This document shows, piece by piece, positions 1-7,569 of a DNA stretch of 31,084 nt. The DNA comes from Pseudomonadota bacterium (GTDB taxonomy: Bacteria > Chloroflexota > Ktedonobacteria > Ktedonobacterales > JACDGC01). The translations under genes were made by a program, and so were the position numbers. The stretch is taken from assembly GCA_021323815.1 (NCBI GenBank), contig JAJPKG010000050.1, positions 1-31,084 on the forward strand. The letters are read 5' to 3'. Position 1 is the first letter of the stretch; every line of letters begins with the position of its first letter. A model generated the notes under the pieces. That model ran no database searches. It was given only the letters and a program-made list of their open reading frames with translations, and was not told the DNA's origin.

Positions 1-105
1 TGGTTGCATACGAAGAGACCTCCTCTGGCTACTGGTTCATTACTGACTCCAGTCTATGCCAAGGCGGTCTCTCGTTGTTTCCCCTAAAATTCGGGATGAC
101 TCATG

Positions 106-205
106 TCACTGCGTGGGATGGCGAACCGCTTCCCCTTGCTCACCGCGCCATGCGATCTTCTTGCCCCTCGCTCACTGCGCGAGATGGCGAACCGCTTCCC
201 CTTGC
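106..205. repeat. Three-unit tandem repeat (about 33 bp per unit)
   Basis: Three units lie end to end at 106-139, 140-171 and 172-205, each starting TCACTGCG or TCACCGCG and ending in a CCCCTTGC- or CCCCTCGC-like stretch. Units 1 and 3 are both 34 bp and differ at two positions. Unit 2 is 32 bp and more diverged. The block lies directly downstream of nuoB, where the next complex I gene might be expected. It looks like part of a dispersed intergenic repeat rather than coding sequence. The remaining bases 1-105 show no gene I can support. Confidence 0.7.
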
Positions 206-221
206 GGCCCTGCGCGGGCGA

Positions 222-815
222 TCACTTCGCCGCCATCGGGTCGGGCGGGTTCGGGATGCCCTGGCGGATCTTCTCTTGCAACTGGTTGAAGCCATAAAGC
301 AGCATCTCCGGCGTGGGCGGGCAGCCCGGCACAAAGACATCCACGGGGATGATTTTATCGACACCCTGCACGATGGCGTAATTGTTGAAGACGCCGCCGC
401 ACGAGGCGCATGCGCCCATCGAGATCACCCACTTCGGTTCGGGCATCTGGTCATAGATCTGGCGGATGACGGGGGCCATCTTCACCGAGACGCGCCCGGC
501 CACGATCATCAGATCCGCCTGGCGGGGGCTGGCACGATAGACTTCCGCGCCGAAGCGGGCGAGGTCGAAGCGCGAGGCCGAGGTGGCCATCATCTCGATA
601 GCGCAGCACGCCAAGCCAAAGAGCGCGGGCCACAGCGATGCGCTGCGCCCCCAGTCCACCAGTTTATTCACCTGCGTCAAAAGAACGTTGGCCGAGTGGT
701 TATGCACCCCTCGCGCCAGGCGCGGCGTTTGCGTATTGCTATAGACCTGCACCGGCTCCCAGGGATTGGTTTGCACCTGAATGAGTTGCGGCTGCTGGTC
801 GGGGTTTATTCCCAT
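222..815 (-). CDS. nuoB: NADH-quinone oxidoreductase subunit B (NuoB)
   Basis: This 197-aa protein is the complex I subunit that carries iron-sulfur cluster N2, the last cluster before quinone, in the peripheral arm at the membrane surface. The N2 ligands are all visible: tandem Cys70-Cys71 in GLACCAIEMM, Cys136 in GACASCGG and Cys165 in VPGCPP, with the same spacing as E. coli NuoB (63, 64, 129, 158). The start at MGINPDQ is chosen because it overlaps the nuoA stop by 10 nt, as expected for translational coupling. The open frame continues upstream only as the shadow of nuoA. The N-terminus is about seven residues longer than in E. coli. No nuoC follows within the 221 bp left in the window. 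Confidence 0.97.
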   Translation of the reverse strand: MGINPDQQPQLIQVQTNPWEPVQVYSNTQTPRLARGVHNHSANVLLTQVNKLVDWGRSASLWPALFGLACCAIEMMATSASRFDLARFGAEVYRASPRQADLMIVAGRVSVKMAPVIRQIYDQMPEPKWVISMGACASCGGVFNNYAIVQGVDKIIPVDVFVPGCPPTPEMLLYGFNQLQEKIRQGIPNPPDPMAAK

Positions 816-1159
816 GTGAAGGCTCCCTTGCGCCAGACGTAGAGAAACGCGACAAGCAGGATGGCGATAAACGTTACCAGCTCGATCAACCCCGTGACGC
901 CCAGTCGCTTCATCAGCACCGCCATTGGCACCAGCGACGCTGCCTCGATGTCGAAGATGATGAAGAGCATGCCCGTCACCAGATATTTGATGGGGAAGCG
1001 CCGTTGCGGCGGTGTGATCTCGCTGATGCCGCACTCATAAGGCGCGTTCTTCTGGGGAGTCGGCTTCTTGGGGCCGAGAATGAAGGTGACAATCGTCACC
1101 AGCACCACGAAGGCGAATGCCAGCCCCATCATGATCAAGATCGGAACAAAGGGTGCCAC
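806..1159 (-). CDS. nuoA: NADH-quinone oxidoreductase subunit A (NuoA)
   Basis: This 117-aa membrane subunit of complex I has the family's usual length and three hydrophobic segments: an N-terminal one (VPILIMMGLAFAFVVLVTIV), one around YLVTGMLFIIFDIEAASLVP, and one near the C-terminus. The family hallmarks YECG and the FDIEA stretch on the second helix are present. I chose the GTG at 1157-1159 because an AGGAG site lies 10 nt upstream and the product then matches known NuoA lengths. Longer in-frame starts would run past the promoter. It is the first gene of a nuoA-nuoB unit whose reading frames overlap. Confidence 0.95.
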   Translation of the reverse strand: MAPFVPILIMMGLAFAFVVLVTIVTFILGPKKPTPQKNAPYECGISEITPPQRRFPIKYLVTGMLFIIFDIEAASLVPMAVLMKRLGVTGLIELVTFIAILLVAFLYVWRKGAFTWE

Positions 1160-1204
1160 GAGGGATTCGCTCCTGCTCTGGATTTCAGAAATGGTTACTT
1201 TTGC

Positions 1205-1233
1205 AGTGTAGCACAGCCTGGGCGCAACGTCCA
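1205..1233 (-). promoter_or_regulatory. Probable promoter of nuoAB
   Basis: On the minus strand, TGGACG (plus 1228-1233) lies 17 bp from TACACT (plus 1205-1210), and the -10 is preceded by GTGC, giving an extended TGn motif. A start site about 40 nt upstream of the nuoA GTG is expected. Confidence 0.5.
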
Positions 1234-1331
1234 GCGAGGGGAAAAGCGGGCGAGGTACGCCGCGCCCTCTCGCTCTACTCCCACCATCCGCAATCGCGTG
1301 CCGCTCGCCAACTCGGCGCATGCTCATGATC

Positions 1332-1337
1332 TATAAT
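1332..1337 (+). promoter_or_regulatory. Possible -10 element for the sugar nucleotidyltransferase
   Basis: A perfect TATAAT lies 57 nt upstream of the ATG at 1394. No convincing -35 hexamer sits 16-18 bp before it, so the call rests on the -10 alone and on its place in a divergent intergenic region. Confidence 0.35.
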
Positions 1338-1393
1338 GGCAAGAAGAAACGAGCGAAACTCCCAATCCCATATCTCGGATCAGAGGAAACACG

Positions 1394-2740
1394 ATGCTGA
1401 CGGCGATCATCCTGGCGGGGGGCGAAAGTTCGCGCCTGCGCCCGCTGGGCGATAAGTCATTGCAGCGCTTCATGGGGCAATCGCTGCTGTTGCGGCATAT
1501 CCGCCTGTTGCACCAGGCCGGGGTGCGCGAGATGGTGGTCGTCACCGGGCCGCACAACGATGAGGCGATCCGCGCCGAATGCGCGCAGGGGCCGGGTGAC
1601 GTGGCAGTGCGCTTCGTGGTGCAACCCGAACCGTTAGGGATGGGTGATGCCGCCGCCCGCGCGCTGGGCAGCGTCGCCCCCGATGCGTCCGTCTATCTCA
1701 CTCAGGCACACGACCTGCTGGACCCCGTCTTTCATTCTGCCGCGCTGGCGCAGGCCGCAACACAGCCGGATGCCATCTTTATCGCCGCGCAGCGCCACGA
1801 AGCGTATTTTCCCGGCGGCTACCTCATCCCCGCAGAGCCGGGCGAGATCGATGGGCAGCAGCCGTTTGGGGTGCGTGGCATCGTGGAAAAGCCGGGCGAG
1901 GGCAACGCGCCCAGCCGGTGGGTGACGCTGGTGGCGCACATTCTTCCCAATGCGGGCAAGTTCGCCGCCGCGCTGGCGGAGGCTGAAGCGGGCGACCCAG
2001 GCGACCGCTATGAGCGTGCCCTGACGGCGCTGATGGCGCGGCATCCCGCGCTGGCGCTGCCGCATCTCGCGCCAGCCGCCGCACTGAAATATCCCTGGCA
2101 CATGTTGGATATCATGGATTTGCTGCTGCACAGCATCAGCGGGCAAAATATTCACCCCAGCGCGCAGATCGCGGAGGGCGCGAGCGTGCGCGGCAACGTG
2201 ATTGTGGCCGAGGGCGCACGCCTGTTTCCCGGCGCTGCCGTGCTGGGGCCGGCCTACATCGGGCCGGGGACGATCCTGGGGAATAACGCGCTGGTGCGCG
2301 AGTCCATGACGGGCGCGCGCTGCATCATCGGATACAGCACCGAGGTGGCGCGCAGTTGGCTCGGCGACGACGTGTGGTTCCACACCAACTACGTCGGGGA
2401 TTCGGTCATCGACAGCAACGTCAGCTTTGGCTCCGGCACCGTCACCGGCAACTTGCGGCTGGATGAAGGCATCATCAAGGCGCGGGTGAAAGGCGAGCGC
2501 ATCAGCACGGGGCGCAACAAGCTGGGGCAGATCATTGGCTCCGGCACGCGCGTGGGCATCAACGCCTCGCTGATGCCCGGCGTGGTCATCGGGCGCAACG
2601 CCTTCGTCGGCCCCAGCGTCATCCTGAACAACGACGTGCCCGACGGCAAGCGCGTCACCGTGCGGCAAGATCTGGTCTGGGGCGACAACACCATCCAGAG
2701 CCGCCCCGAAGACCGCGATGCTTTCCGCAAGCGACTATAG
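1394..2740 (+). CDS. GlmU-like sugar-phosphate nucleotidyltransferase with left-handed beta-helix domain
   Basis: A 448-aa cytoplasmic enzyme that probably transfers a nucleotide from NTP to a sugar 1-phosphate. Residues 1-240 are a nucleotidyltransferase fold beginning with the signature LAGGESSRLRPLGDKS, where the Gly-Gly and Arg bind nucleotide. Residues about 250-430 are hexapeptide repeats (IHPSAQIAEGASVRGNVIVAEGA and following) forming a left-handed beta helix, as in GlmU and in archaeal bifunctional sugar-1-phosphate nucleotidylyl/acetyltransferases. The precise sugar and nucleotide cannot be read from sequence, so I do not assign glmU. The ATG has GAGG seven bases upstream. The gene converges on the LarC2-VOC gene: the stop codons of the two share the palindrome CTATAG at 2735-2740, leaving no room for a terminator. 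Confidence 0.85.
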   Translation: MLTAIILAGGESSRLRPLGDKSLQRFMGQSLLLRHIRLLHQAGVREMVVVTGPHNDEAIRAECAQGPGDVAVRFVVQPEPLGMGDAAARALGSVAPDASVYLTQAHDLLDPVFHSAALAQAATQPDAIFIAAQRHEAYFPGGYLIPAEPGEIDGQQPFGVRGIVEKPGEGNAPSRWVTLVAHILPNAGKFAAALAEAEAGDPGDRYERALTALMARHPALALPHLAPAAALKYPWHMLDIMDLLLHSISGQNIHPSAQIAEGASVRGNVIVAEGARLFPGAAVLGPAYIGPGTILGNNALVRESMTGARCIIGYSTEVARSWLGDDVWFHTNYVGDSVIDSNVSFGSGTVTGNLRLDEGIIKARVKGERISTGRNKLGQIIGSGTRVGINASLMPGVVIGRNAFVGPSVILNNDVPDGKRVTVRQDLVWGDNTIQSRPEDRDAFRKRL

Positions 2741-3694
2741 TTGCAGGAACACCAGCGAGTTGCCGTTGAGATCTTGCGCAACAGCCTCAATGCCATAGCC
2801 CTTGTTCGTGGGCGGCTGAGAAAATTCCACGCCGCGCCCTGACAGCGTCTCATAGGTGGCCTGGCAGTCCGCAACCTGGAAAACCACAGTGGGATCTTTG
2901 CCCACCAGATCCAGATGGCGCTGGCGCTCTTCACCCTGGAACCAGTCCGCCGGTTGCAAGACGATCTCCACCGCCGATTCTTCCGATGGCGCGACGGTGA
3001 GCCAGCGCATGCCTGGAATCGGCAGGTCGGCACGCTTCACGAAACCCAGTTGCTCGGTATAATAGCGCAACGCTTCCTCTTGGTCACGCACCCTGGTGGT
3101 GACACGAATAAGCTGCATGGATGCCTCTTTCTTTCTCCCGTTCTCAGGCATATTCAAGCGCGAATGATGCCTCACTGCCTCGTTCTCCTCGGCAGGATCA
3201 GAAGCGGCAAGGTCAGGGTAATGTTCGCGCAACCAGCGCTCTAACCGCTCGGTCATCTCGCCTAAAGGAATGCTATGCGCCTCGGCCAGCCTGCGACAAT
3301 CGTCATATTCCGGCGCGGCACTGACAACGGTGCCGGCCAGCAGCTTCAGCTTCACGGTGACAGGGCCATAGGGCGATGCCAGCGTTTCCTGACGGCGGGC
3401 GGCGATCAGACGTCGCATCGGCATCAGGCGCACGCCCAGCGTCGGCGTTTCGCGCACCACCAGTGCCGCCAGCCGCTCGGCATCTTCCGGGCGGGCGATG
3501 ACGCGCGTCAGCGTGCCGGGGCGATTCTTTTTCATCTGTATGGCGGTGTAACTCACGTCCAACGCGCCCGCTGCCATCAACCGCTCCATCAACCAGCCCA
3601 ACAGCTCGCCGGTGACGTTATCCAGATTGGTTTCGATGACCACCACCTCGTCGCGCTCCAGTTCAAAAGCATCACCGGCAGCATGTTCAGACAT
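2735..3694 (-). CDS. LarC C-terminal (DUF111) domain fused to a VOC/glyoxalase domain
   Basis: This 319-aa frame holds two unrelated parts. Residues about 15-170 match the C-terminal half of LarC, the CTP-dependent nickel insertase that makes the nickel-pincer cofactor: IETNLDNVTGELLGWLMERL, QMKKNRPGTLTRVIA and a LGVR segment are recognisable. Residues 193-319, from MQLIRVTTRVRDQEEALRYY, are a single vicinal-oxygen-chelate domain ending AVAQDLNGNSLVFLQL. No stop separates them. However, the ATG at 3116-3118 has its own GAGG five bases upstream, so the 127-aa VOC domain may also be made alone. The N-terminal half of LarC is absent here. I start at MSEHAAG (3694) because AGGAG lies eight bases before it. 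The nickel function is uncertain without LarC1, LarB or LarE nearby. Confidence 0.8.
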   Translation of the reverse strand: MSEHAAGDAFELERDEVVVIETNLDNVTGELLGWLMERLMAAGALDVSYTAIQMKKNRPGTLTRVIARPEDAERLAALVVRETPTLGVRLMPMRRLIAARRQETLASPYGPVTVKLKLLAGTVVSAAPEYDDCRRLAEAHSIPLGEMTERLERWLREHYPDLAASDPAEENEAVRHHSRLNMPENGRKKEASMQLIRVTTRVRDQEEALRYYTEQLGFVKRADLPIPGMRWLTVAPSEESAVEIVLQPADWFQGEERQRHLDLVGKDPTVVFQVADCQATYETLSGRGVEFSQPPTNKGYGIEAVAQDLNGNSLVFLQL

Positions 3695-3827
3695 GGTACT
3701 GACTCCTGGTACTTCTTGCAGATTTCCATCCATTGTCACACGACTATCATAGAATAAAGGCATTATCGATTGAAAGAACAAAGCCAAACAAGCGTCGATC
3801 GGGCGCGAGGCAAGGAGACATCATTCC

Positions 3828-4973
3828 ATGAAGATGACCTGCAAGCGGCAAGAATTGAGCCGAGGCCTGGCGATGGTGGGGCACGCGGTTTCCACCCGCA
3901 GCACGCTGCCCGTGCTGGCGAACCTGCTGCTGACCACCGAGGGCGACCACGTGCGCCTTTCCGCCACCAATCTGGAGATCGCCATCACCTGCCGCGTGCC
4001 GGCGAAGATTGAAGCAGAAGGTTCGACCACTGTGCCCGCCAAGCTGCTGACGGATTTCGTCAACGCGCTGGAGGCCGGGGAGATCGAGCTGGGGCCGCTG
4101 CCGGGCGAGACGCCGGGTGTGCGCGTGCGTGGCGGCACCAGCGAAGCCAACATTCGCGGCATGGACCCCGGCGAATTTCCGGCCATCCCGCAGATCGAGG
4201 GCAGCGAAAAGCCGCTGGTGCTGGATGTCGGCGAGTTGCGCAGCATGATCGCCCAGACGACCTTCGCCGCCGCGCAGGACGACGCCCGCCCGGTCTTCAC
4301 CGCCGTGCTGGCGCGGACGCGTGGGGGCAAGCTCACCTTCGCCGCCGCCGACACCTATCGCCTGGCGGTGCGCACCACCGCGCTGCCCGGCGCGGAAGAT
4401 CGCTCAGAAGATCTGCTGATTCCGGCGCGCACGCTGAACGAATTGAGCAAGATCCTTCCGTCGGAGGGATCGGTTGAAGTTTTCACCTCATCGGCGCGCA
4501 ACCAACTTGTTTTTCGCGCGCCCGGCGTGGAGATGGTGTCGCACCTGATCGAAGGGCAATTCCCCAACTATGAGGCCATCATCCCCAAGGGCTTCGAGAC
4601 GCGCGTGGTCATTCCCACCGACAAGCTGCGCGCCGCTGCCAGGGTGGCCTCGCTCTTCGCCAAGAGCGAATCCGCCAGCAATACGGTGAAAGTCGCCGTC
4701 ACCCCCGGTCAGGAAGGGCTGACGCCCGGCGTGGTGACGCTGCAAGCCACCAACGACGAACTGGGCGATTCCACCGGCACGGTGGATGCCACCGTCGATG
4801 GTCCCGCCGTCAATATCCTTTTCAACATCAAATATCTCAGCGACGTGCTGGCCGTCATCGACACGCCGGAGATCTCGCTGGAACTGAACACGTCGCAGTC
4901 GCCCGGCCTGGTGCGCCCGCTCGGCAACGATGATTATCTCTACGTCATCATGCCGCTTTACAGCCGGGGATAA
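3828..4973 (+). CDS. dnaN: DNA polymerase III beta subunit (sliding clamp)
   Basis: This 381-aa protein is the ring-shaped clamp that tethers DNA polymerase III to DNA. The three repeated clamp domains are visible: MKMTCKRQELSRGLAMV at the start, a middle domain with LELRSMIAQTTFAAAQDD-like and FTAVLA segments, and a third with the IEGQFPNYEAIIP motif typical of DnaN. The C-terminal YLYVIMPLYSRG matches the family's conserved Y-x-I-MP-(L/M)R-like end. Length is near the usual 365-380. AAGGAGA lies 9-10 bases before the ATG. It stands alone here rather than beside dnaA or recF, so it could be the only clamp gene or a second copy. Confidence 0.95.
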   Translation: MKMTCKRQELSRGLAMVGHAVSTRSTLPVLANLLLTTEGDHVRLSATNLEIAITCRVPAKIEAEGSTTVPAKLLTDFVNALEAGEIELGPLPGETPGVRVRGGTSEANIRGMDPGEFPAIPQIEGSEKPLVLDVGELRSMIAQTTFAAAQDDARPVFTAVLARTRGGKLTFAAADTYRLAVRTTALPGAEDRSEDLLIPARTLNELSKILPSEGSVEVFTSSARNQLVFRAPGVEMVSHLIEGQFPNYEAIIPKGFETRVVIPTDKLRAAARVASLFAKSESASNTVKVAVTPGQEGLTPGVVTLQATNDELGDSTGTVDATVDGPAVNILFNIKYLSDVLAVIDTPEISLELNTSQSPGLVRPLGNDDYLYVIMPLYSRG

Positions 4974-4980
4974 AAGAAGG

Positions 4981-5129
4981 GGACGAGACGCGAAGGCCGC
5001 GAAAGGTATGAAGAACGCGAAGATTTTTGAGGGTCACGTAGTGTCGTTTCCCTGATAGTCATGATCGAGACAACTTCAAAATTTCTTCGCGATCTTCTTA
5101 TTCGCTTCGAGGCCTTCGCGTTCCCGTCC
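4981..5129. repeat. Long imperfect palindromic repeat, copy 1
   Basis: The left arm begins GGACGAGACGCGAAGGCC. The right arm, read on the minus strand from 5129, begins GGACGGGAACGCGAAGGCC. The inner arms AAGAACGCGAAGATTTTTGA and, reversed, AAGAAGATCGCGAAGAAATT also pair, leaving about 50 nt of central sequence. The unit fills the gap between convergent dnaN and the EF-G2 gene and has no coding potential. Seventeen bases of the right arm recur exactly in copy 2 at 20754, so this is a dispersed family. It may also act as a two-way transcription stop. Confidence 0.75.
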
Positions 5130-5163
5130 TGACTCTTTAATGTTGCGATGTCGAGAATGAGGC

Positions 5164-7209
5164 TTATTCCTTCTTCGCAGCATCGATGATCTGTTGCTGC
5201 ACGTTGGGCGGCACTTCTTCGTAATGATCAAACGTCATGGAGAAGGTGCCGCGCCCCTGCGTGATGGAGCGCAGATCGCGCGAGTAGTGGAGCATCTCGG
5301 CCATCGGCACGATGGCGTTGACCCGTGTGTAGCCGTTGCCCAGCGTTTCCATGCCTTGCACGCGCCCACGCTTGGTGTTGAGGTTGCTGGTGACATCACC
5401 CATATAGGTGTCGGGGACGACGATGCTGACGTTCATCACCGGTTCCAGCAGCACGGGGTTGGCTTTTGGCACGGCCTCTTGCATGGCATAGGATGCCGCG
5501 ACCTCGAACGCTTGCGACGACGAGTCCACCGGGTGATATTTGCCGTCCACCAGTGCCACCTTGACGTGGATCATCGGGTAGCCGGCGAGGAAGCCTTTTT
5601 TCAGCGCGTCGCGCACGCCTTTTTCCACGCCGGGGACATATTCTTTGGGGACCACGCCGCCAACGATCTTGTTTTCAAAGACGAAATCACGCTCGTCATC
5701 CGGCGGCAGCGGCTCGATATTCAGCGTCACGTCGCCGAACTGGCCGTGACCGCCGCTCTGGCGCTTGAAGCGACCGTTGGCGCTGGCCGGCTTGCGGATG
5801 GCCTCGCGGTACGGCACGTGCATGTCGTGCTTTTCGACCTCGACGCCGAACTTGCGTTGCATGCGCTCGATGGTGATATCCACATGCGATTCGCCCACGC
5901 CGGAGATCAGCGTCTCAGCAGTCTCCTGGTCGCGCTCCACGTGGATCGTCGGGTCTTCTTCGATGATGCGGCTGAGCGCATTGCCCAGTTTATCCAGGTC
6001 GTTCTTGCTCTTGGGCACAATGGCGGTGGTGTATGCCGGCTTCGGGAAATCAATCCCCGGCAACTCCACTGGATGCTCCTTTGTGCTGAGCGTATCGCCG
6101 GTGTGGGTGTTGTTGAGCTTCACCGCGCAGGCGATATCCCCCGCCGGCACCTCGGTATAGACCTCTTGCTGCTTGCCGCGAATCAGCAACAACTGGCCCA
6201 GGCGCTCATCCGTGTGGGTGTGTTCGTTCCAGGTATGGCTGTCGGGTTTCAGCGTGCCGTTATAGACGCGGAAGGTGGAGATCTGCCCGCGCTGGGGGTC
6301 CACCGTCGTCTTGAAGACCAGCGCCGCCAGCGAGCCGTTGAGCGCCGCTTCGGTCTGCACCGCCAGGTTAGTGTCTGCGGCAGTGGGGAAATAGTCTACG
6401 ATGGCATCCAGCACGGTTTGCACGCCGATGTTCTTGGTGATGGAACCAGCCAGCACCGGCACCAGTTGTGCCTGCCTGACGCCCAGCTTCACTGCGTTGC
6501 ACAGTTCTTCGTCGCTGATGGTTTCACCATCGAGATATTTCATCATCAGCTCGTCGTCGCTTTCGACGGCGGCTTCCACCAATTGCTCACGATAGGCCGC
6601 GACTTGATCCGCCACCTCGGCGGGGATAGCCGCCGGCGTGGGTTTGCCATTCTCATAGATATACGCTTTGCCGGCGCAGAGATCCACCACGCCCCGGAAG
6701 GACGCGACGGAGCCGATGGGCACGTGCAGCGGCGCGATGCGCTTGCCGAAATGCTCGCGTAGGGATTCCAGCGCACGGTCGAAACTGGTGTTTTCGCGGT
6801 CGAGCTTGGTGACGAAGATCATGCGCGGGATGTTGCGTTCCTCGGCATAGCGCCAGGTCATCTCGGTGCCAACTTCCACGCCTTTTTCCGCCGTCACCAG
6901 CATCACCGCGCCATCCGCCACGCGCAAGGCGGCTTTCACCTCGCCGATGAACTCGGTGTCACCGGGGGTATCCAGCAGGTTGATCTTGGTATCGCGCCAT
7001 TCCAGTGGCACCACTTTGAGGGAGAGTGTTGTGCGTCGCTTGACTTCATCGGGATCCACATCCACGACGGACGATCCATCATCCACCCGCCCGATGCGCG
7101 TTACCGCGCCGGCATCAAACAGGGCGGTATCAGCCAGTGACGTTTTGCCGGACCCACCATGCGCAATGAGCGCGACGTTGCGGATGCGATCAGCGGGAAA
7201 GACTCTCAT
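5164..7209 (-). CDS. Elongation factor G-like translational GTPase (EF-G2 type)
   Basis: This 681-aa GTPase has the full EF-G domain order: G domain, domain II, and domains III to V ending in RGTFSMTFDHYEEVPPNVQ. It belongs to the EF-G2 branch rather than canonical FusA, because the P-loop reads AHGGSGKTS (17-24) instead of AHIDAGKTT, switch I reads KRRTTLSLKVVPLEW, and G3 is DTPGDTEF (80-87). The G4 motif at 134-137 is TKLD, with Thr in place of the usual Asn of NKxD. EF-G2 proteins bind the ribosome, but their role beside the main EF-G is not settled. AGGAG lies 11 bases before the ATG. The gene is monocistronic between the palindromic repeat and a 356-bp gap. Confidence 0.92.
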   Translation of the reverse strand: MRVFPADRIRNVALIAHGGSGKTSLADTALFDAGAVTRIGRVDDGSSVVDVDPDEVKRRTTLSLKVVPLEWRDTKINLLDTPGDTEFIGEVKAALRVADGAVMLVTAEKGVEVGTEMTWRYAEERNIPRMIFVTKLDRENTSFDRALESLREHFGKRIAPLHVPIGSVASFRGVVDLCAGKAYIYENGKPTPAAIPAEVADQVAAYREQLVEAAVESDDELMMKYLDGETISDEELCNAVKLGVRQAQLVPVLAGSITKNIGVQTVLDAIVDYFPTAADTNLAVQTEAALNGSLAALVFKTTVDPQRGQISTFRVYNGTLKPDSHTWNEHTHTDERLGQLLLIRGKQQEVYTEVPAGDIACAVKLNNTHTGDTLSTKEHPVELPGIDFPKPAYTTAIVPKSKNDLDKLGNALSRIIEEDPTIHVERDQETAETLISGVGESHVDITIERMQRKFGVEVEKHDMHVPYREAIRKPASANGRFKRQSGGHGQFGDVTLNIEPLPPDDERDFVFENKIVGGVVPKEYVPGVEKGVRDALKKGFLAGYPMIHVKVALVDGKYHPVDSSSQAFEVAASYAMQEAVPKANPVLLEPVMNVSIVVPDTYMGDVTSNLNTKRGRVQGMETLGNGYTRVNAIVPMAEMLHYSRDLRSITQGRGTFSMTFDHYEEVPPNVQQQIIDAAKKE

Positions 7210-7265
7210 AGGCTTGCTTGCTCCTCTCAGGTGATTGCCACTACAACACTCTATGGTGTTTCTTC

Positions 7266-7274
7266 ATCATAACA
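7266..7274 (-). promoter_or_regulatory. Probable extended -10 promoter of the EF-G2 gene
   Basis: The minus strand reads TGTTATGAT, a TGn-extended -10 close to TATAAT, about 57 nt upstream of the ATG at 7209. The -35 region is weak. A short inverted repeat (AACAC / GTGTT, 7245-7260) lies between it and the gene. Confidence 0.4.
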
Positions 7275-7362
7275 TGAATCGGATGATTTTGCCTAGAAAT
7301 CGCGGGAAATTTCCGCGCATTATGCCTGAGTTTGCGGCGCATGACATGAAATTGCCGGCGGA

Positions 7363-7569
7363 TCAGCGTGGTGGAATAGCATTCAGAATGAAAGCCGTCA
7401 GTGGCGGGCGTGCCTGCTGTGCCAGCGCGCCGCCCGTCATCATCGCTTCTTGATGGTGCATGCCCGACTGATGGTGGCCCGGCAATTCATCTTGCTGATA
7501 CAACAGGGAGATCGCCTTATCATCTGCCCCGGCCACAGCAGCCAGCGGCACCGGCGCTCTGCTCGTCAA
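7363..7569 (-). CDS. Possible small Met/His-rich protein downstream of manC
   Basis: A 68-aa frame opens with TTG overlapping the manC stop (ATTGA), so it could be translated by coupling. The product has no recognisable domain. It contains a Met/His cluster (GHHQSGMHHQEAMMTG) that could bind metal, but this is speculation. The TTG start lacks a clear ribosome binding site and the frame may be chance. Bases 7275-7362 hold nothing else that I can support. Confidence 0.2.
   Translation of the reverse strand: MTSRAPVPLAAVAGADDKAISLLYQQDELPGHHQSGMHHQEAMMTGGALAQQARPPLTAFILNAIPPR

Noticed and set aside
1..60. Partial tRNA at the left edge
   Set aside because: The sequence cannot be folded into acceptor and T arms.
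106..205. CRISPR array
   Set aside because: The repeats are contiguous and diverged, with no unique spacers and no cas genes nearby.
1634..2668. Open frame of 344 codons on the minus strand
   Set aside because: It is antisense to the GlmU-like gene, His/Ala/Asp-rich, without a domain.
1394..2740. Direct assignment as glmU
   Set aside because: The domain order fits but GlmU-specific substrate residues cannot be confirmed by eye, and several sugar nucleotidyltransferase families share this layout.
5194..6762. Open frame of 522 codons on the plus strand
   Set aside because: It is antisense to the EF-G2 gene, has a His/Val/Asp-rich composition typical of a shadow frame in GC-rich DNA, and shows no domain.
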